DNA of 64,000 nucleotides from Lachnospiraceae bacterium (GTDB lineage: Bacteria; Bacillota; Clostridia; Lachnospirales; Lachnospiraceae): assembly GCA_017634065.1 (NCBI GenBank), contig JAGBOC010000020.1:1-64000 (forward strand), given 5' to 3'. A program made the translations under genes and the position numbers. Numbering within the stretch: the stretch's first letter is position 1; every line of letters begins with the position of its first letter. Below are positions 25,027 through 33,918 of the stretch, in pieces. Below the pieces are notes generated by a model. It saw only the letters and a program-made list of their open reading frames with translations, searched no databases and had not been told where the DNA came from.

Positions 25027-26457
25027 ATGTCATATAATAAAAACCAAAAACTTGAATTAGATATTATTGATATGACAAAAGATGGACTAGGCGTTGCAAA
25101 GAAAGACTCGCAAGTATTCTTTGTAAAAGATGCTGTCCCTGGTGACAAAGTAAGTGCTGTAGTGACAAAAGTTACATCAAATGTAATATATGCAAAAACA
25201 TTGGATGTCATCAGCAAATCAAAATATCGAGTTGAACCAATGTGCAAAGTGGCAAATAGATGTGGCGGGTGTAAATTATTAAATCTTGATTATGATAAAC
25301 AAATTGAACTTAAAAAAGAAAACACATTAAATACCATAAGTAAGATAGGAAAGTTTGATAAAGATTTATTACATAACTATTATGATGGCATACTAACAAT
25401 AGAGACTAAAAAGAATTACAGAAACAAAATGCAAGTTCCATTCGTAATGAAAAATGAGGAAGTAGTCTATGGTTTTTATGCAGGAAGGACTCATCATATT
25501 GTAGAGTTTGACAATTGTGTAGTAGGATTTAAGTATTCAGATATTATTCTAAAAATAATTAAAGAAAATATAGCGAAACATAATATCAGTATCTATGATG
25601 AGAATACTGGTGAAGGAGTATTTCGCGAGGTAATGCTACGAAAAGGTAATAGCACTCACGAGATAAGCATTACATATATCTTAAATGATAAAAATGTTGA
25701 TAAGCATATGTCACTTTATCAAGCATTTGATACTGATGTTTTAACTGACATAAAGGACAAACTATCACATCTAGGAAAAGACAGTAGCATTACATCAACA
25801 ATTAATGTCAATACAGGTAATAATAATGTTCTTTTTGGAAAAGAGAATATAGTTTTAAGTGGCAAGGGACATATTGAAGATAGTATTGGTACAATAAGAT
25901 ATCATATTTCGCCGGAGAGTTTCTATCAAGTTAATATAGAAATGACAAAAAAATTGTATGATAAAATTATTGACTATGCAGATTTTAAAGGCAATGAAAA
26001 AGTTTTGGATCTATATTGCGGGATAGGAACGATTTCACTATATGTTGCAAGAAATGTGAAGTCTGTGTTAGGCGTTGAGATTGTTGATAAGGCTGTAGAA
26101 AATGCAAAAGAAAATACCAAACTAAATAGTATTACAAATGCACATTTCATCTGCCTTGACACTTCCAAACTTGATACGGAAAATATAAAGAAGTGTGATA
26201 ATACATTAGATTATGATACTGTAATAGTAGATCCTCCAAGAAGTGGTCTTGATGGAAGGACTTTAGACTTCATAAAAGATATTGATCCTGAAAAAATCAT
26301 TTATGTCAGTTGCGACTTGGCTACACTCGCAAGAGATCTTGATTATTTTTGTCACAATGGTGGTAAGTATAGTCTTAAAAAGTTCTTAAATGTAGATATG
26401 TTCCCACATACCATGCACATTGAAACGGTCGCATTACTTCATCATATTTTAGGGTAA
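25027..26457 (+). CDS. rlmD: 23S rRNA (uracil-C5)-methyltransferase, RlmD/RumA type
   Basis: SAM-dependent RNA methyltransferase of the TrmA/RumA family, 476 residues. Residues 5-60 form a TRAM RNA-binding domain (MTKDGLGVAKKDSQVFFVKDAVPGD). The four iron-sulfur cysteines are in the RumA pattern: about C73, C79, C82 and C164. The Rossmann SAM site VLDLYCGIGTISLYVA lies near 322, then motif IV DPPRSGLDGRTLDFI and the nucleophile in YVSCDLATLARDLDYF (about C429). The catalytic pocket is complete. It starts one codon after the phosphatase stop, in the same operon. Exact target uridine (U1939 or U747 type) cannot be told. Confidence 0.93.
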   Translation: MSYNKNQKLELDIIDMTKDGLGVAKKDSQVFFVKDAVPGDKVSAVVTKVTSNVIYAKTLDVISKSKYRVEPMCKVANRCGGCKLLNLDYDKQIELKKENTLNTISKIGKFDKDLLHNYYDGILTIETKKNYRNKMQVPFVMKNEEVVYGFYAGRTHHIVEFDNCVVGFKYSDIILKIIKENIAKHNISIYDENTGEGVFREVMLRKGNSTHEISITYILNDKNVDKHMSLYQAFDTDVLTDIKDKLSHLGKDSSITSTINVNTGNNNVLFGKENIVLSGKGHIEDSIGTIRYHISPESFYQVNIEMTKKLYDKIIDYADFKGNEKVLDLYCGIGTISLYVARNVKSVLGVEIVDKAVENAKENTKLNSITNAHFICLDTSKLDTENIKKCDNTLDYDTVIVDPPRSGLDGRTLDFIKDIDPEKIIYVSCDLATLARDLDYFCHNGGKYSLKKFLNVDMFPHTMHIETVALLHHILG

Positions 26458-26538
26458 GATTTAGACCTTAACTTAAAAGTATAATATGGAAACTTTTTTC
26501 AAAGTAATTTTTTTTAATAACGGGAGCGATTTAACGAA

Positions 26539-28593
26539 ATGATGGTTTTTTCTAAAATGTTAGGCTTATCTTTTGTCTATGTCATATTTACTGTTTTTGT
26601 ATGGCATGCAATGGAAGGTAAGAAGTATACAAATCTGACTATCGCAATTATAGGTGTCCTATATGGGTTTGGTGCTATATTGTCAACTCATTTTGGAGTC
26701 AACTATGACTACATGATGCTCAATGTCAGAGATATAGGTCCACTTGCAGCTGGACTTTTTTTTCATCCAATGTCAGGACTTATAGCTGGATTTGTAGGTG
26801 GCATAGAAAGATATATTGCTGGAACTTATTTCGGGATTGGATCGTATACAACAATTGCTTGTAGCATATCAACTTGTCTTGCTGGAGCTTTCGCATGGGT
26901 GATGCATAAATACTTCCTTAAAGGTGAGAAGCCAACTCCTGCATATGCATTTTTTATTGGCGCTACAATGGAAGTATTCCATATGTATGCAGTCTTTATT
27001 ACTCACACTGAAAACATGCAGACAGCATTTTATGTTGTCAGCAAATGCTCTATCCCGATGATTGTATTCACAGCTATTGGGATGGGACTTACTTCGTGTG
27101 CGATATTAATGTTAGAAGAAAAATGGACTAACCCTTTTAAACGACAGAAAAGAGAAAATATATCTATTACAAAAACATTTCAAAAAGCATTATTCATTTG
27201 GACATTTATAGTTATTGCTGTTAGTTTTGCGATGTCATTCTTATTGCAGACACAATCAGCTTATCAGTATGCAAAAAATGAATTAAAGATCGTATCAAAA
27301 AATATCATAGAATTATATAATGAAGACCAATCGCTTGTAAAAATAAGGATTGGTACGAGTGGAGCATATAGTATATATAGAGATAATGGTTATGTAATTT
27401 CTGGATATAATAGAGGAAACTTTTTTAAGTCTTATGAGCTTGAGCAATTTGCAAGGCATAATAGTGCAGATTATTTTAGACACAATTTTTTTGGGAGAGA
27501 ATCGCTTTGTAGGGTAGAAAAACTTGACGATGGAAATAACCTGATAGTTATATTGCCGTATGCGGATATTTTCAGGTATCGGGATGCACAGTCTTATGAA
27601 AATGGGTTAGCAAGTATCTTACTTTTCACTGTTGTTTTCTTTTTGATATCTTATATAGTTAAGCTTCTTGTAATTGACAATATTGATAGAGTAAATTATT
27701 CACTACGAAAAATAACTGCTGGAAATCTTGAAGAGAAAGTTGAAGTTAGAAACTCTTCTGAATTTGCGATGCTCTCTGATGACTTAAATGCCACAGTGTC
27801 AGCCCTTAAAGGTTATATAGCTGATGAAAAAAAGAGAATGGCTCAAGAACTAGAGTTTGCTAGTAGTATTCAAATGTCAGCACTTCCAAGAAACTTTAGA
27901 TTTCCAAGTAGATATGAGTTTGAGATATATGCTCTTATGGATGCAGCAAAAGAAGTTGGTGGTGACTTTTACGACTTTTTCTTTATAGATGAAAGCAAGT
28001 TTGCATTAGTCATAGCTGATGTATCTGGCAAAGGAATTCCAGCGGCACTTTTTATGATGAGAAGTAAGACTGCAATCAGAAGTTTTGCAGAAAGTAGTGA
28101 TTCTCCAAATGATATATTGAAAAAAGTTAATAATGTTCTCTGCGATGGAAATGACAATGAGATGTTTGTGACTGTTTGGCTTGGAATAATTGATTTGAAA
28201 AATGGAGAGATGGTGTGTGCCAATGCTGGGCATGAATTCCCAATAGGATTAAGTTCTGATGGTAATTATGAAGTGTTTAAAGATACTCACTCATTACCAC
28301 TTGCTGCTATGGAGGATATAGAACTTAAAGAGTATAAAGTCACATTGAAGCCAGGTGACAAAGTATTCGTGTATACAGATGGTGTGCCAGAAGCAATCAA
28401 TAGTGCCAATGAACAATATGGATTAGAAAAATTGATTAAAACTTTAAATGATAATAAGTCAGATTCATTTAATGAGCTTTTGCCAAAAGTTAGAAAGGAT
28501 GTATCCGATTTTGCTGGAGATACAGAACAATTTGATGATATCACAATGCTTGGCTTTGCATTTAATAACTATTTAAGAGATGATTTACATTAA
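26539..28593 (+). CDS. SpoIIE-type PP2C phosphatase with 5TMR-LYT sensor and HAMP
   Basis: A 684-residue membrane phosphatase. Residues 1-195 form a LytS-like five- or six-helix sensor (RDIGPLAAGLFF, GLIAGFVGGIERYIAGTYFG, CSISTCLAGAFAWVM). A TM at about 213-233, an extracellular loop of about 120 residues, a further TM at about 355-375, HAMP at about 377-430 (ITAGNLEEKVEVRN) and a SpoIIE/PP2C domain at about 450-680 follow. The metal ligands are complete (AKEVGGDFYDFFFID, VIADVSGKGIPAALFM, FDDITMLGF). The phosphatase domain closely resembles that of 22978-25026 while the sensor differs. TATAAT at 26480-26485 may be its -10, but no good -35 exists. GGGAG lies about 12 bases upstream of ATG 26539, rather far. 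Confidence 0.88.
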   Translation: MMVFSKMLGLSFVYVIFTVFVWHAMEGKKYTNLTIAIIGVLYGFGAILSTHFGVNYDYMMLNVRDIGPLAAGLFFHPMSGLIAGFVGGIERYIAGTYFGIGSYTTIACSISTCLAGAFAWVMHKYFLKGEKPTPAYAFFIGATMEVFHMYAVFITHTENMQTAFYVVSKCSIPMIVFTAIGMGLTSCAILMLEEKWTNPFKRQKRENISITKTFQKALFIWTFIVIAVSFAMSFLLQTQSAYQYAKNELKIVSKNIIELYNEDQSLVKIRIGTSGAYSIYRDNGYVISGYNRGNFFKSYELEQFARHNSADYFRHNFFGRESLCRVEKLDDGNNLIVILPYADIFRYRDAQSYENGLASILLFTVVFFLISYIVKLLVIDNIDRVNYSLRKITAGNLEEKVEVRNSSEFAMLSDDLNATVSALKGYIADEKKRMAQELEFASSIQMSALPRNFRFPSRYEFEIYALMDAAKEVGGDFYDFFFIDESKFALVIADVSGKGIPAALFMMRSKTAIRSFAESSDSPNDILKKVNNVLCDGNDNEMFVTVWLGIIDLKNGEMVCANAGHEFPIGLSSDGNYEVFKDTHSLPLAAMEDIELKEYKVTLKPGDKVFVYTDGVPEAINSANEQYGLEKLIKTLNDNKSDSFNELLPKVRKDVSDFAGDTEQFDDITMLGFAFNNYLRDDLH

Positions 28594-28621
28594 TTTAAAG
28601 TTTTAGATATTGGAGATAGAT

Positions 28622-29647
28622 ATGATAAACTTTGAAAATGATTATACCACAGGTGCACATCCAAATATTTTGAAAAGGCTAACAGAAACTAATCTTGAAC
28701 CTGTATCTGGATATGGCAATGATAAATACTGCAAAAGTGCAAAGGAAAAGATTAAAAAAATAGTAGGATTAAAAACTGCACAAGTCGAGTTATTGGTAGG
28801 TGGTACTCAAACAAATGCTATTGTAATATCAACAATGTTAAGTGACTATGAAGGTGTGATAGCTGTTGATACTGGACATATAAGTGTGCATGAGGCAGGT
28901 GCTATAGAATATACAGGCCATAAAGTTTTAAATATAAAAGGAGTTAATGGCAAACTTATAGCTTCTGATTTAAGAAAGTACTTAAAAGACTTTCTTAGTG
29001 ATAGTACAAAATCTCATATGGTATATCCTGGAATGGTGTATATTTCACATCCGACAGAATATGGGACGCTGTATAGTAAGAAAGAGTTAAAAGACATATA
29101 TGGTATCTGCAAAAGCTATAAGATAAAACTTTATATTGATGGTGCAAGGCTTGGCTATGGTCTTATGAGTGATGCATCAGATATGAACATAAAAGAACTT
29201 GCAAAGCTTTGTGATGTATTTTATATCGGTGGCACAAAAGTTGGTGCATTTTGTGGTGAAGCCGTAGTCTATACCAATAATAATGAACCTAAAAATTATA
29301 TAACCTCTGTCAAGAAGAGAGGAGGATTACTTGCTAAAGGAAGACTACTCGGGATTCAGTTTGATGAGCTATTTAGTAATAATTTGTATTTTGAAATAAG
29401 TAGATATGCTATTAATATGGCACATAAATTAAAAAAAGTTTTTAAGGACAAAGGATACAAGTTTTATATTGATTCTCCAACTAATCAGCAGTTTGTTATT
29501 ATTGATAATGAAAAATTGAAAAAGTTAAGCAAAAAAGTGTCATTTAGCGTTTGGGAAAAGTATGATTTAAAAAATACAGTTGTTCGATTTGTAACGAGTT
29601 GGTCAACAAGAGAAGATGATATAGTGGCACTTTCAAAGTTATTATAA
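28622..29647 (+). CDS. ltaE: Low-specificity L-threonine aldolase
   Basis: PLP enzyme that splits L-threonine/L-allo-threonine to glycine and acetaldehyde. The protein has 341 residues from ATG 28622, chosen because GGAG lies about six bases upstream; the TTG at 28610 lacks one. Family features are NDYTTGAHPNILKRL at the N-terminus, VGGTQTNAIVISTML, GHISVHEAGAIEYTGHK, LYIDGARLGYGL, and YIGGTKVGAFCGEAVV carrying the PLP-binding lysine. Length is normal. It follows the SpoIIE-type gene closely (about 28 bases). Confidence 0.92.
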   Translation: MINFENDYTTGAHPNILKRLTETNLEPVSGYGNDKYCKSAKEKIKKIVGLKTAQVELLVGGTQTNAIVISTMLSDYEGVIAVDTGHISVHEAGAIEYTGHKVLNIKGVNGKLIASDLRKYLKDFLSDSTKSHMVYPGMVYISHPTEYGTLYSKKELKDIYGICKSYKIKLYIDGARLGYGLMSDASDMNIKELAKLCDVFYIGGTKVGAFCGEAVVYTNNNEPKNYITSVKKRGGLLAKGRLLGIQFDELFSNNLYFEISRYAINMAHKLKKVFKDKGYKFYIDSPTNQQFVIIDNEKLKKLSKKVSFSVWEKYDLKNTVVRFVTSWSTREDDIVALSKLL

Positions 29648-29671
29648 AGTATAAAGAGTTTATGGTGATAT

Positions 29672-30133
29672 ATGGATGATAGAGAGTTAGAAAAACTAAA
29701 TGAACGAAAGGAACTTGCTAAAAAGTATATAGATAGACTGTATGCAACAACAAGTGTTTCAGCAGAAGCAAATATAACAGAAGAACTTATCAAGGTAGTA
29801 AAGAAAATTGGTGTTGAAGAACTTACGAAAATGGCATTGGAACTTGATGTTTTTGGCAAATGCGTTTTTCATTATAGATTGCCAATAGAGTACAGACTAA
29901 ACTTTGATTTTTCAAAAGCAACTGAAGTGATTGAAAGTGAAAGGAAGTTGTATTGGAGCGAGTATAAAAAGAAACTCGCTGATAAGAAACTTAATCCAGA
30001 AGAAGAGTACAATAAAATAATTCTAATGGCATGTACCCTGCATGTGCCAATAAATGAAGAGCAAGTAGATGAGACAATGGAACAAGCTCAAGAGAAAACT
30101 GAAACGATAGATAATAACGATAAGGATAAATAA
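29672..30133 (+). CDS. Small acidic helical protein of unknown function
   Basis: A 153-residue soluble protein, almost all charged helix. It has no signal peptide, no membrane segment and no recognised motif. Residues 1-60 look like a helical bundle (RELEKLNERKELAKKYIDRLY), the middle has one aromatic stretch (FGKCVFHYRLPIEYRLNF), and the tail after residue 130 is low-complexity acidic. It lies between ltaE (24 bases) and an FAD protein (seven bases), so cotranscription is likely. I do not recognise the family. Codon use and composition match the neighbours, so I take it as real. Confidence 0.7.
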   Translation: MDDRELEKLNERKELAKKYIDRLYATTSVSAEANITEELIKVVKKIGVEELTKMALELDVFGKCVFHYRLPIEYRLNFDFSKATEVIESERKLYWSEYKKKLADKKLNPEEEYNKIILMACTLHVPINEEQVDETMEQAQEKTETIDNNDKDK

Positions 30134-30140
30134 AGATTTA

Positions 30141-31496
30141 ATGACAACTGTAATAATTGGTGGTGGACCAGCAGGAATACTTGCTTCCATAGCCACTTCA
30201 AAAAAGAATAGTAATTTTGATGAGAAGGTTAGTAAACCTTCTCAAGTTTTATTATTAGAAAAAAATGAAAAACTTGGGAAAAAATTATTCATATCTGGAA
30301 AAGGGCGCTGTAATCTTACTAATAATGTTGATGAAACCGAGTTTTTGAAAAATGTTGTAAGAAATCCAAAGTTTTTGTATTCATCATTTTCAGAGTTTTC
30401 AAATATGGATTTAAAGAGTTTAGTTGAAGCAAATGGTTGTCCACTTAAAGTTGAAAGAGGAAATAGAGTTTTCCCGGTGAGTGACAAATCATATGATGTT
30501 ATAGATGCATTAAAAAAAGCTGTGAAAGCATCGGGAACTAAAGTAAAACTAAATACAGAAGTTGTTTCTATAAAGAAACTTGATAATTATAATAAGAATA
30601 CTAAAAACATTTCTAAAAGTGAATCATCAGAAACATCGCAATTTGAAATAAAGACAAAAAATGGTGAGACAATTTTAGCCGATAAAGTTATCATAGCCAC
30701 AGGTGGCTTATCTTATCCAGCAACAGGTTCTACAGGTGATGGATACAAGTTTGCTAAAGCAATGAAGATAAAAGTTATAGACCAGCATCCTTCACTTGTC
30801 CCATTTAATGTGAAGGAAGTTAATGAGTGTAAAGATATGCAAGGCCTTACACTTAAGAATGTAGCAATAAAAATATTTAAGAGTAACAATCTTAAGAAAG
30901 TTTTATATAGTGACTTTGGAGAACTTTTATTTACACACTTTGGTGTAAGTGGACCTATTATCTTATCGGCAAGTTGCTATATAAATGACTTTGATAATAT
31001 GGTTCTTGGTATTGACCTAAAACCTGCATTAAGCTATGAACAACTTGATAATAGACTGCTTCGAGAGTTTGAAGAGAATAATAAAAAAAGTTTGAAATCA
31101 ATTATTGAAAAACTATTACCACATTCTTTAGTGGATATTTTTTTGAAAAGACTTGAGAATGAATTAGTAGTTTCAAATGAAAAGGCAAAATCATCCTTAA
31201 ATATTTCAGATTTAAAAGTTACAGAAATTAGTAAAAATGAGAGAAAATCAATAGTTAATCTACTTAAAGATTTTAGGTTTACATTAATAGGTAAAAGGGG
31301 ATATGATGAAGCGATAGTTACAAGTGGAGGTATAGATACAAAAGAAATCAATCCTAAAACAATGGAGTGCAAGAACGTTAAAGGGCTTTATTTTGCAGGT
31401 GAAGTTTTAGATATTGATGCACTAACTGGAGGGTTTAATATTCAGATAGCTTGTTCGACAGGCTATACAGCTGGTAAAAACATATATGCCATTTAA
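30141..31496 (+). CDS. FAD-dependent oxidoreductase of the HI0933 family
   Basis: A 451-residue flavoprotein of the HI0933/YhiN (aminoacetone-oxidase-like, BaiN-related) family. Motifs are the N-terminal dinucleotide fold VIIGGGPAGILASIA, the family signature KLFISGKGRCNLTN near residue 52, ATGGLSYPATGSTGDGYKFA near 185 and the C-terminal FAD motif GLYFAGEVLDIDALTGGFNIQ near 415. Physiological substrate is unknown. An ordinary-looking insertion of about 15 polar residues lies between the two FAD segments (about 150-170). The 3' end overlaps the MBOAT gene by 11 bases. Confidence 0.9.
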   Translation: MTTVIIGGGPAGILASIATSKKNSNFDEKVSKPSQVLLLEKNEKLGKKLFISGKGRCNLTNNVDETEFLKNVVRNPKFLYSSFSEFSNMDLKSLVEANGCPLKVERGNRVFPVSDKSYDVIDALKKAVKASGTKVKLNTEVVSIKKLDNYNKNTKNISKSESSETSQFEIKTKNGETILADKVIIATGGLSYPATGSTGDGYKFAKAMKIKVIDQHPSLVPFNVKEVNECKDMQGLTLKNVAIKIFKSNNLKKVLYSDFGELLFTHFGVSGPIILSASCYINDFDNMVLGIDLKPALSYEQLDNRLLREFEENNKKSLKSIIEKLLPHSLVDIFLKRLENELVVSNEKAKSSLNISDLKVTEISKNERKSIVNLLKDFRFTLIGKRGYDEAIVTSGGIDTKEINPKTMECKNVKGLYFAGEVLDIDALTGGFNIQIACSTGYTAGKNIYAI

Positions 31497-32832
31497 TACA
31501 CATAATTTTATATTTATTTTTCTGCCATTTTTTTTGCTTTCATATTATCTAGCAGATGTAAGAGCAAAAAAGGTTATACTTTTATTATATAGTGTTTTGT
31601 TTTATGTAATAGGCAATTATAAAAGGCTTGAGTCAATTTTTATTTTAGTTTTCTTGACGTTTATGAATTATGTGTTTTTACTTTTTATAGTTAAGGCAAA
31701 AAGAGACATAGTTAAAAAAACGGCCTTTATTATAGCAGTATCTATGAATATCATAGTTTTATGTCTTTTCAAACTTCAATTATTTACTAATTTTATACCA
31801 CTTGGTTTGAGTTTCTATACATTCCATTTTATTTCTATAATTGTTGATGCATATAAAAATAAGCATTTGTCATACAAATTGATAGACTATTTAAACTATA
31901 TTTTATTTTTCCCAAAACTATTATCAGGTCCCATAATGAGATATGATAATTTCATTTCAGAATACTCACAAAGACAAAGTAGTGAAAATTATGTAGTAAA
32001 AGGTTTATTCTTTTTTTCTGTAGGATTAGCATTAAAGTGCCTATTGGCTGATAACATAGCATATATAATAAATCAGATTAATGTCTATGGATTTGACAGC
32101 ATAAGTATTCTCACAGCATGGGTAGGAATGTATAGTTATACAATGCAACTATACTTTGACTTTGCGGGATATTCACTTATGGCAATTGGTGTAGCATATG
32201 CGATTGGAATTAAAATGCCAGATAATTTTAATTTACCATTTTGCTCAAAATCAATATCAGAGTTTTGGAGAAGATGGCACATCACATTAGGTCATTTCTT
32301 TAGAGATTATATTTATATCCCCCTTGGTGGAAACTTTGCGAATAAGAGATTTATACGCCAGTCACTTAATTTGATAATAGTTTGGCTTGTGACAGGGTTT
32401 TGGCATGGATTTAGAATTAATTATATACTCTGGGCTATGTTTATTTGCATAATCATCATCCTGGAAAAGGCATTCCTTATCAATATTTATAAAAAGCATG
32501 AGATTATAGGAAGAATAGTTGTATGTGCTTTAATGCCATTTTCGTTTTTAATTTTTTCGATTACGAACTTAAACGATTTGAAAATATATATACATAAACT
32601 ATTTGAGTTTTCAAGTGTAATTAATATGCGTGACTTTCAAGTTATTATAAAGAATTATGCTAAAATATTTGTGATAGGGATACTGTTTTTAACGAAATAT
32701 CCAAAAGCACTAATGGAAATTGTCTGTAAGAGTAAATATATGATGATTATAGCATCAGCAAGTTTAATTTTAATATCAATATATGCGATGAGTATGATGA
32801 ACAGTGATGTGTTTAAGTATTTTGCATTTTGA
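31486..32832 (+). CDS. MBOAT family O-acyltransferase (AlgI/PatA-like)
   Basis: Polytopic membrane O-acyltransferase, 448 residues, about eleven hydrophobic helices. MBOAT landmarks are LGLSFYTFHFISIIVDAY near residue 105, FPKLLSGPIMRYDNF, the conserved FWRRWHITLGHFFRDYIYIPLGG near 260 and the catalytic His in VTGFWHGFRINYILW near 305. This group moves acyl (usually acetyl) groups from the cytoplasm to surface polysaccharide or peptidoglycan. The next gene encodes an SGNH protein, the usual partner. It overlaps the FAD gene end by 11 bases, with no ribosome site of its own, so it is translationally coupled. Confidence 0.92.
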   Translation: MPFNTHNFIFIFLPFFLLSYYLADVRAKKVILLLYSVLFYVIGNYKRLESIFILVFLTFMNYVFLLFIVKAKRDIVKKTAFIIAVSMNIIVLCLFKLQLFTNFIPLGLSFYTFHFISIIVDAYKNKHLSYKLIDYLNYILFFPKLLSGPIMRYDNFISEYSQRQSSENYVVKGLFFFSVGLALKCLLADNIAYIINQINVYGFDSISILTAWVGMYSYTMQLYFDFAGYSLMAIGVAYAIGIKMPDNFNLPFCSKSISEFWRRWHITLGHFFRDYIYIPLGGNFANKRFIRQSLNLIIVWLVTGFWHGFRINYILWAMFICIIIILEKAFLINIYKKHEIIGRIVVCALMPFSFLIFSITNLNDLKIYIHKLFEFSSVINMRDFQVIIKNYAKIFVIGILFLTKYPKALMEIVCKSKYMMIIASASLILISIYAMSMMNSDVFKYFAF

Positions 32833-32834
32833 TT

Positions 32835-33638
32835 ATGGGAAAGAGTATAAGAGAAAAGATTAATTTTAGAAATATAATTGCTATTATTTTGTTTGTTGTC
32901 TTTCTGATTGTTGAGTTTTTTTATTTGAATAAAAATAATACTATTAAAGTTAGTGAAACTAATAGCTATGAGACTTCGGATAATTTATTTTTAGAATCAA
33001 GAGAAGTAGTTGCTACTATCTCTGATGCAAGTATAAGTAAAGAATATAAGTTTGCTACAGTATCTGAAACTTATTTTGACAATACTCTCTTTATAGGCGA
33101 TTCAAGGATGCTTGGCTTTTCTATTTACAAACAGATAGAAGGTGCGACATATTATTGTTATCAATCTGCAGATGCATTTACTATACTTGACAAAGAGTAT
33201 GAAGTTAAGCCATATGGGATGATTTCTCTTTATACCTTGATAAGTCTTAATCAATTTGATAAAATATATATATCTCTAGGTATAAATAATGTGGGCGCTG
33301 GATACGAAAATCACAAGAAACATTTTAATAAACTAATTGATACAATTATTGATTTACAACCAAATGCTATTATATACCTTCTTGCAAATCTTCATGTAAC
33401 TTCAGAACTAAAACTTGATGCACCATATTTAACGAATGAAAATATCAACAATATAAATAAGTTTATCAGTCAGATTGCTGATGACAAAAATATATTTTAT
33501 TTAGACCCAAATGTCATGTATGATGATGAATATGGCAATATGGACAGTGAGCTTTCTTATGATAAGGCACATATATATTTAAGACATTATGATAGATACT
33601 TGTATTTCTTACTGACTCATGCTGTAGTGTATGAGTAA
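32835..33638 (+). CDS. Membrane-anchored SGNH/GDSL-type protein, partner of the MBOAT
   Basis: A 267-residue protein with a single N-terminal signal-anchor helix (about residues 12-31, IIAIILFVVFLIVEFFYL) and an extracytoplasmic SGNH hydrolase-like domain: block I FIGDSRMLGF, block III LGINNVGAGYENHKKHF, and a C-terminal DKAHIYLRHYDRYL carrying the expected Asp/His. It is likely the transferase or esterase half of an O-acetylation system, like AlgJ/AlgX or PatB with their MBOAT partners. The start ATG 32835 lies two bases after the MBOAT stop; a TTG six bases earlier is possible. The target glycan is not identified. Confidence 0.82.
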   Translation: MGKSIREKINFRNIIAIILFVVFLIVEFFYLNKNNTIKVSETNSYETSDNLFLESREVVATISDASISKEYKFATVSETYFDNTLFIGDSRMLGFSIYKQIEGATYYCYQSADAFTILDKEYEVKPYGMISLYTLISLNQFDKIYISLGINNVGAGYENHKKHFNKLIDTIIDLQPNAIIYLLANLHVTSELKLDAPYLTNENINNINKFISQIADDKNIFYLDPNVMYDDEYGNMDSELSYDKAHIYLRHYDRYLYFLLTHAVVYE

Positions 33639-33641
33639 TAT

Positions 33642-33712
33642 GCAGATGTAGTTTAATGGTAGAACATAAGCTTCCCAAGCTTAGGGCGCGGGTTCGATTC
33701 CCGTCATCTGCT
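33642..33712 (+). tRNA. tRNA-Gly, anticodon CCC
   Basis: A complete 71-base cloverleaf. The acceptor stem is GCAGATG/CATCTGC with discriminator T, and the short D arm is TTTAATGGTAGAAC-like. The anticodon stem is TAAGC/GCTTA around loop TTCCCAA (anticodon CCC at positions 34-36), and the T arm is CGGGTTCGATTCCCG. CCA is not encoded. It reads GGG glycine codons. Confidence 0.95.
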
Positions 33713-33721
33713 TACTGGGTT

Positions 33722-33890
33722 ATTCGTTGAGACATTTTATTGAACCTACATTATGATAAAAGGGCATCCGTATATTGGTGTGGCTAGCGAGCCTGGGTCT
33801 TCGGACTTCTTCAGGATACTAAAAGCATCGATGAGGTGACCCACCTAGCAAGGGCTAGGTGTCAATAAAGTTTTGACGGTAATCTGGTTT
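33722..33890 (+). ncRNA. ssrS: Probable 6S RNA
   Basis: The 200-base space between the tRNA and the next gene folds into a rod. A closing stem pairs TTTATTGA (33736-33743) with the TCAATAAA at 33862-33869, with weaker pairing outside. A 3' hairpin CACCTAGC/GCTAGGTG (33842-33849 with 33854-33861) sits just inside, and an upper arm is capped by GTC-TTCG-GAC (33798-33807). A GTGACCCACCT...AGGTGTCAATAA-like 3' part matches the layout I remember for Firmicutes 6S RNAs. The T tract at 33887-33898 would end transcription. 6S RNA binds sigma-A RNA polymerase in its central bubble. No promoter is seen between the tRNA and this RNA, so it may be processed from a joint transcript. Confidence 0.6.
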
Positions 33891-33918
33891 TTTATTTTTG
33901 ATATAAAAAGGAGCGCCA

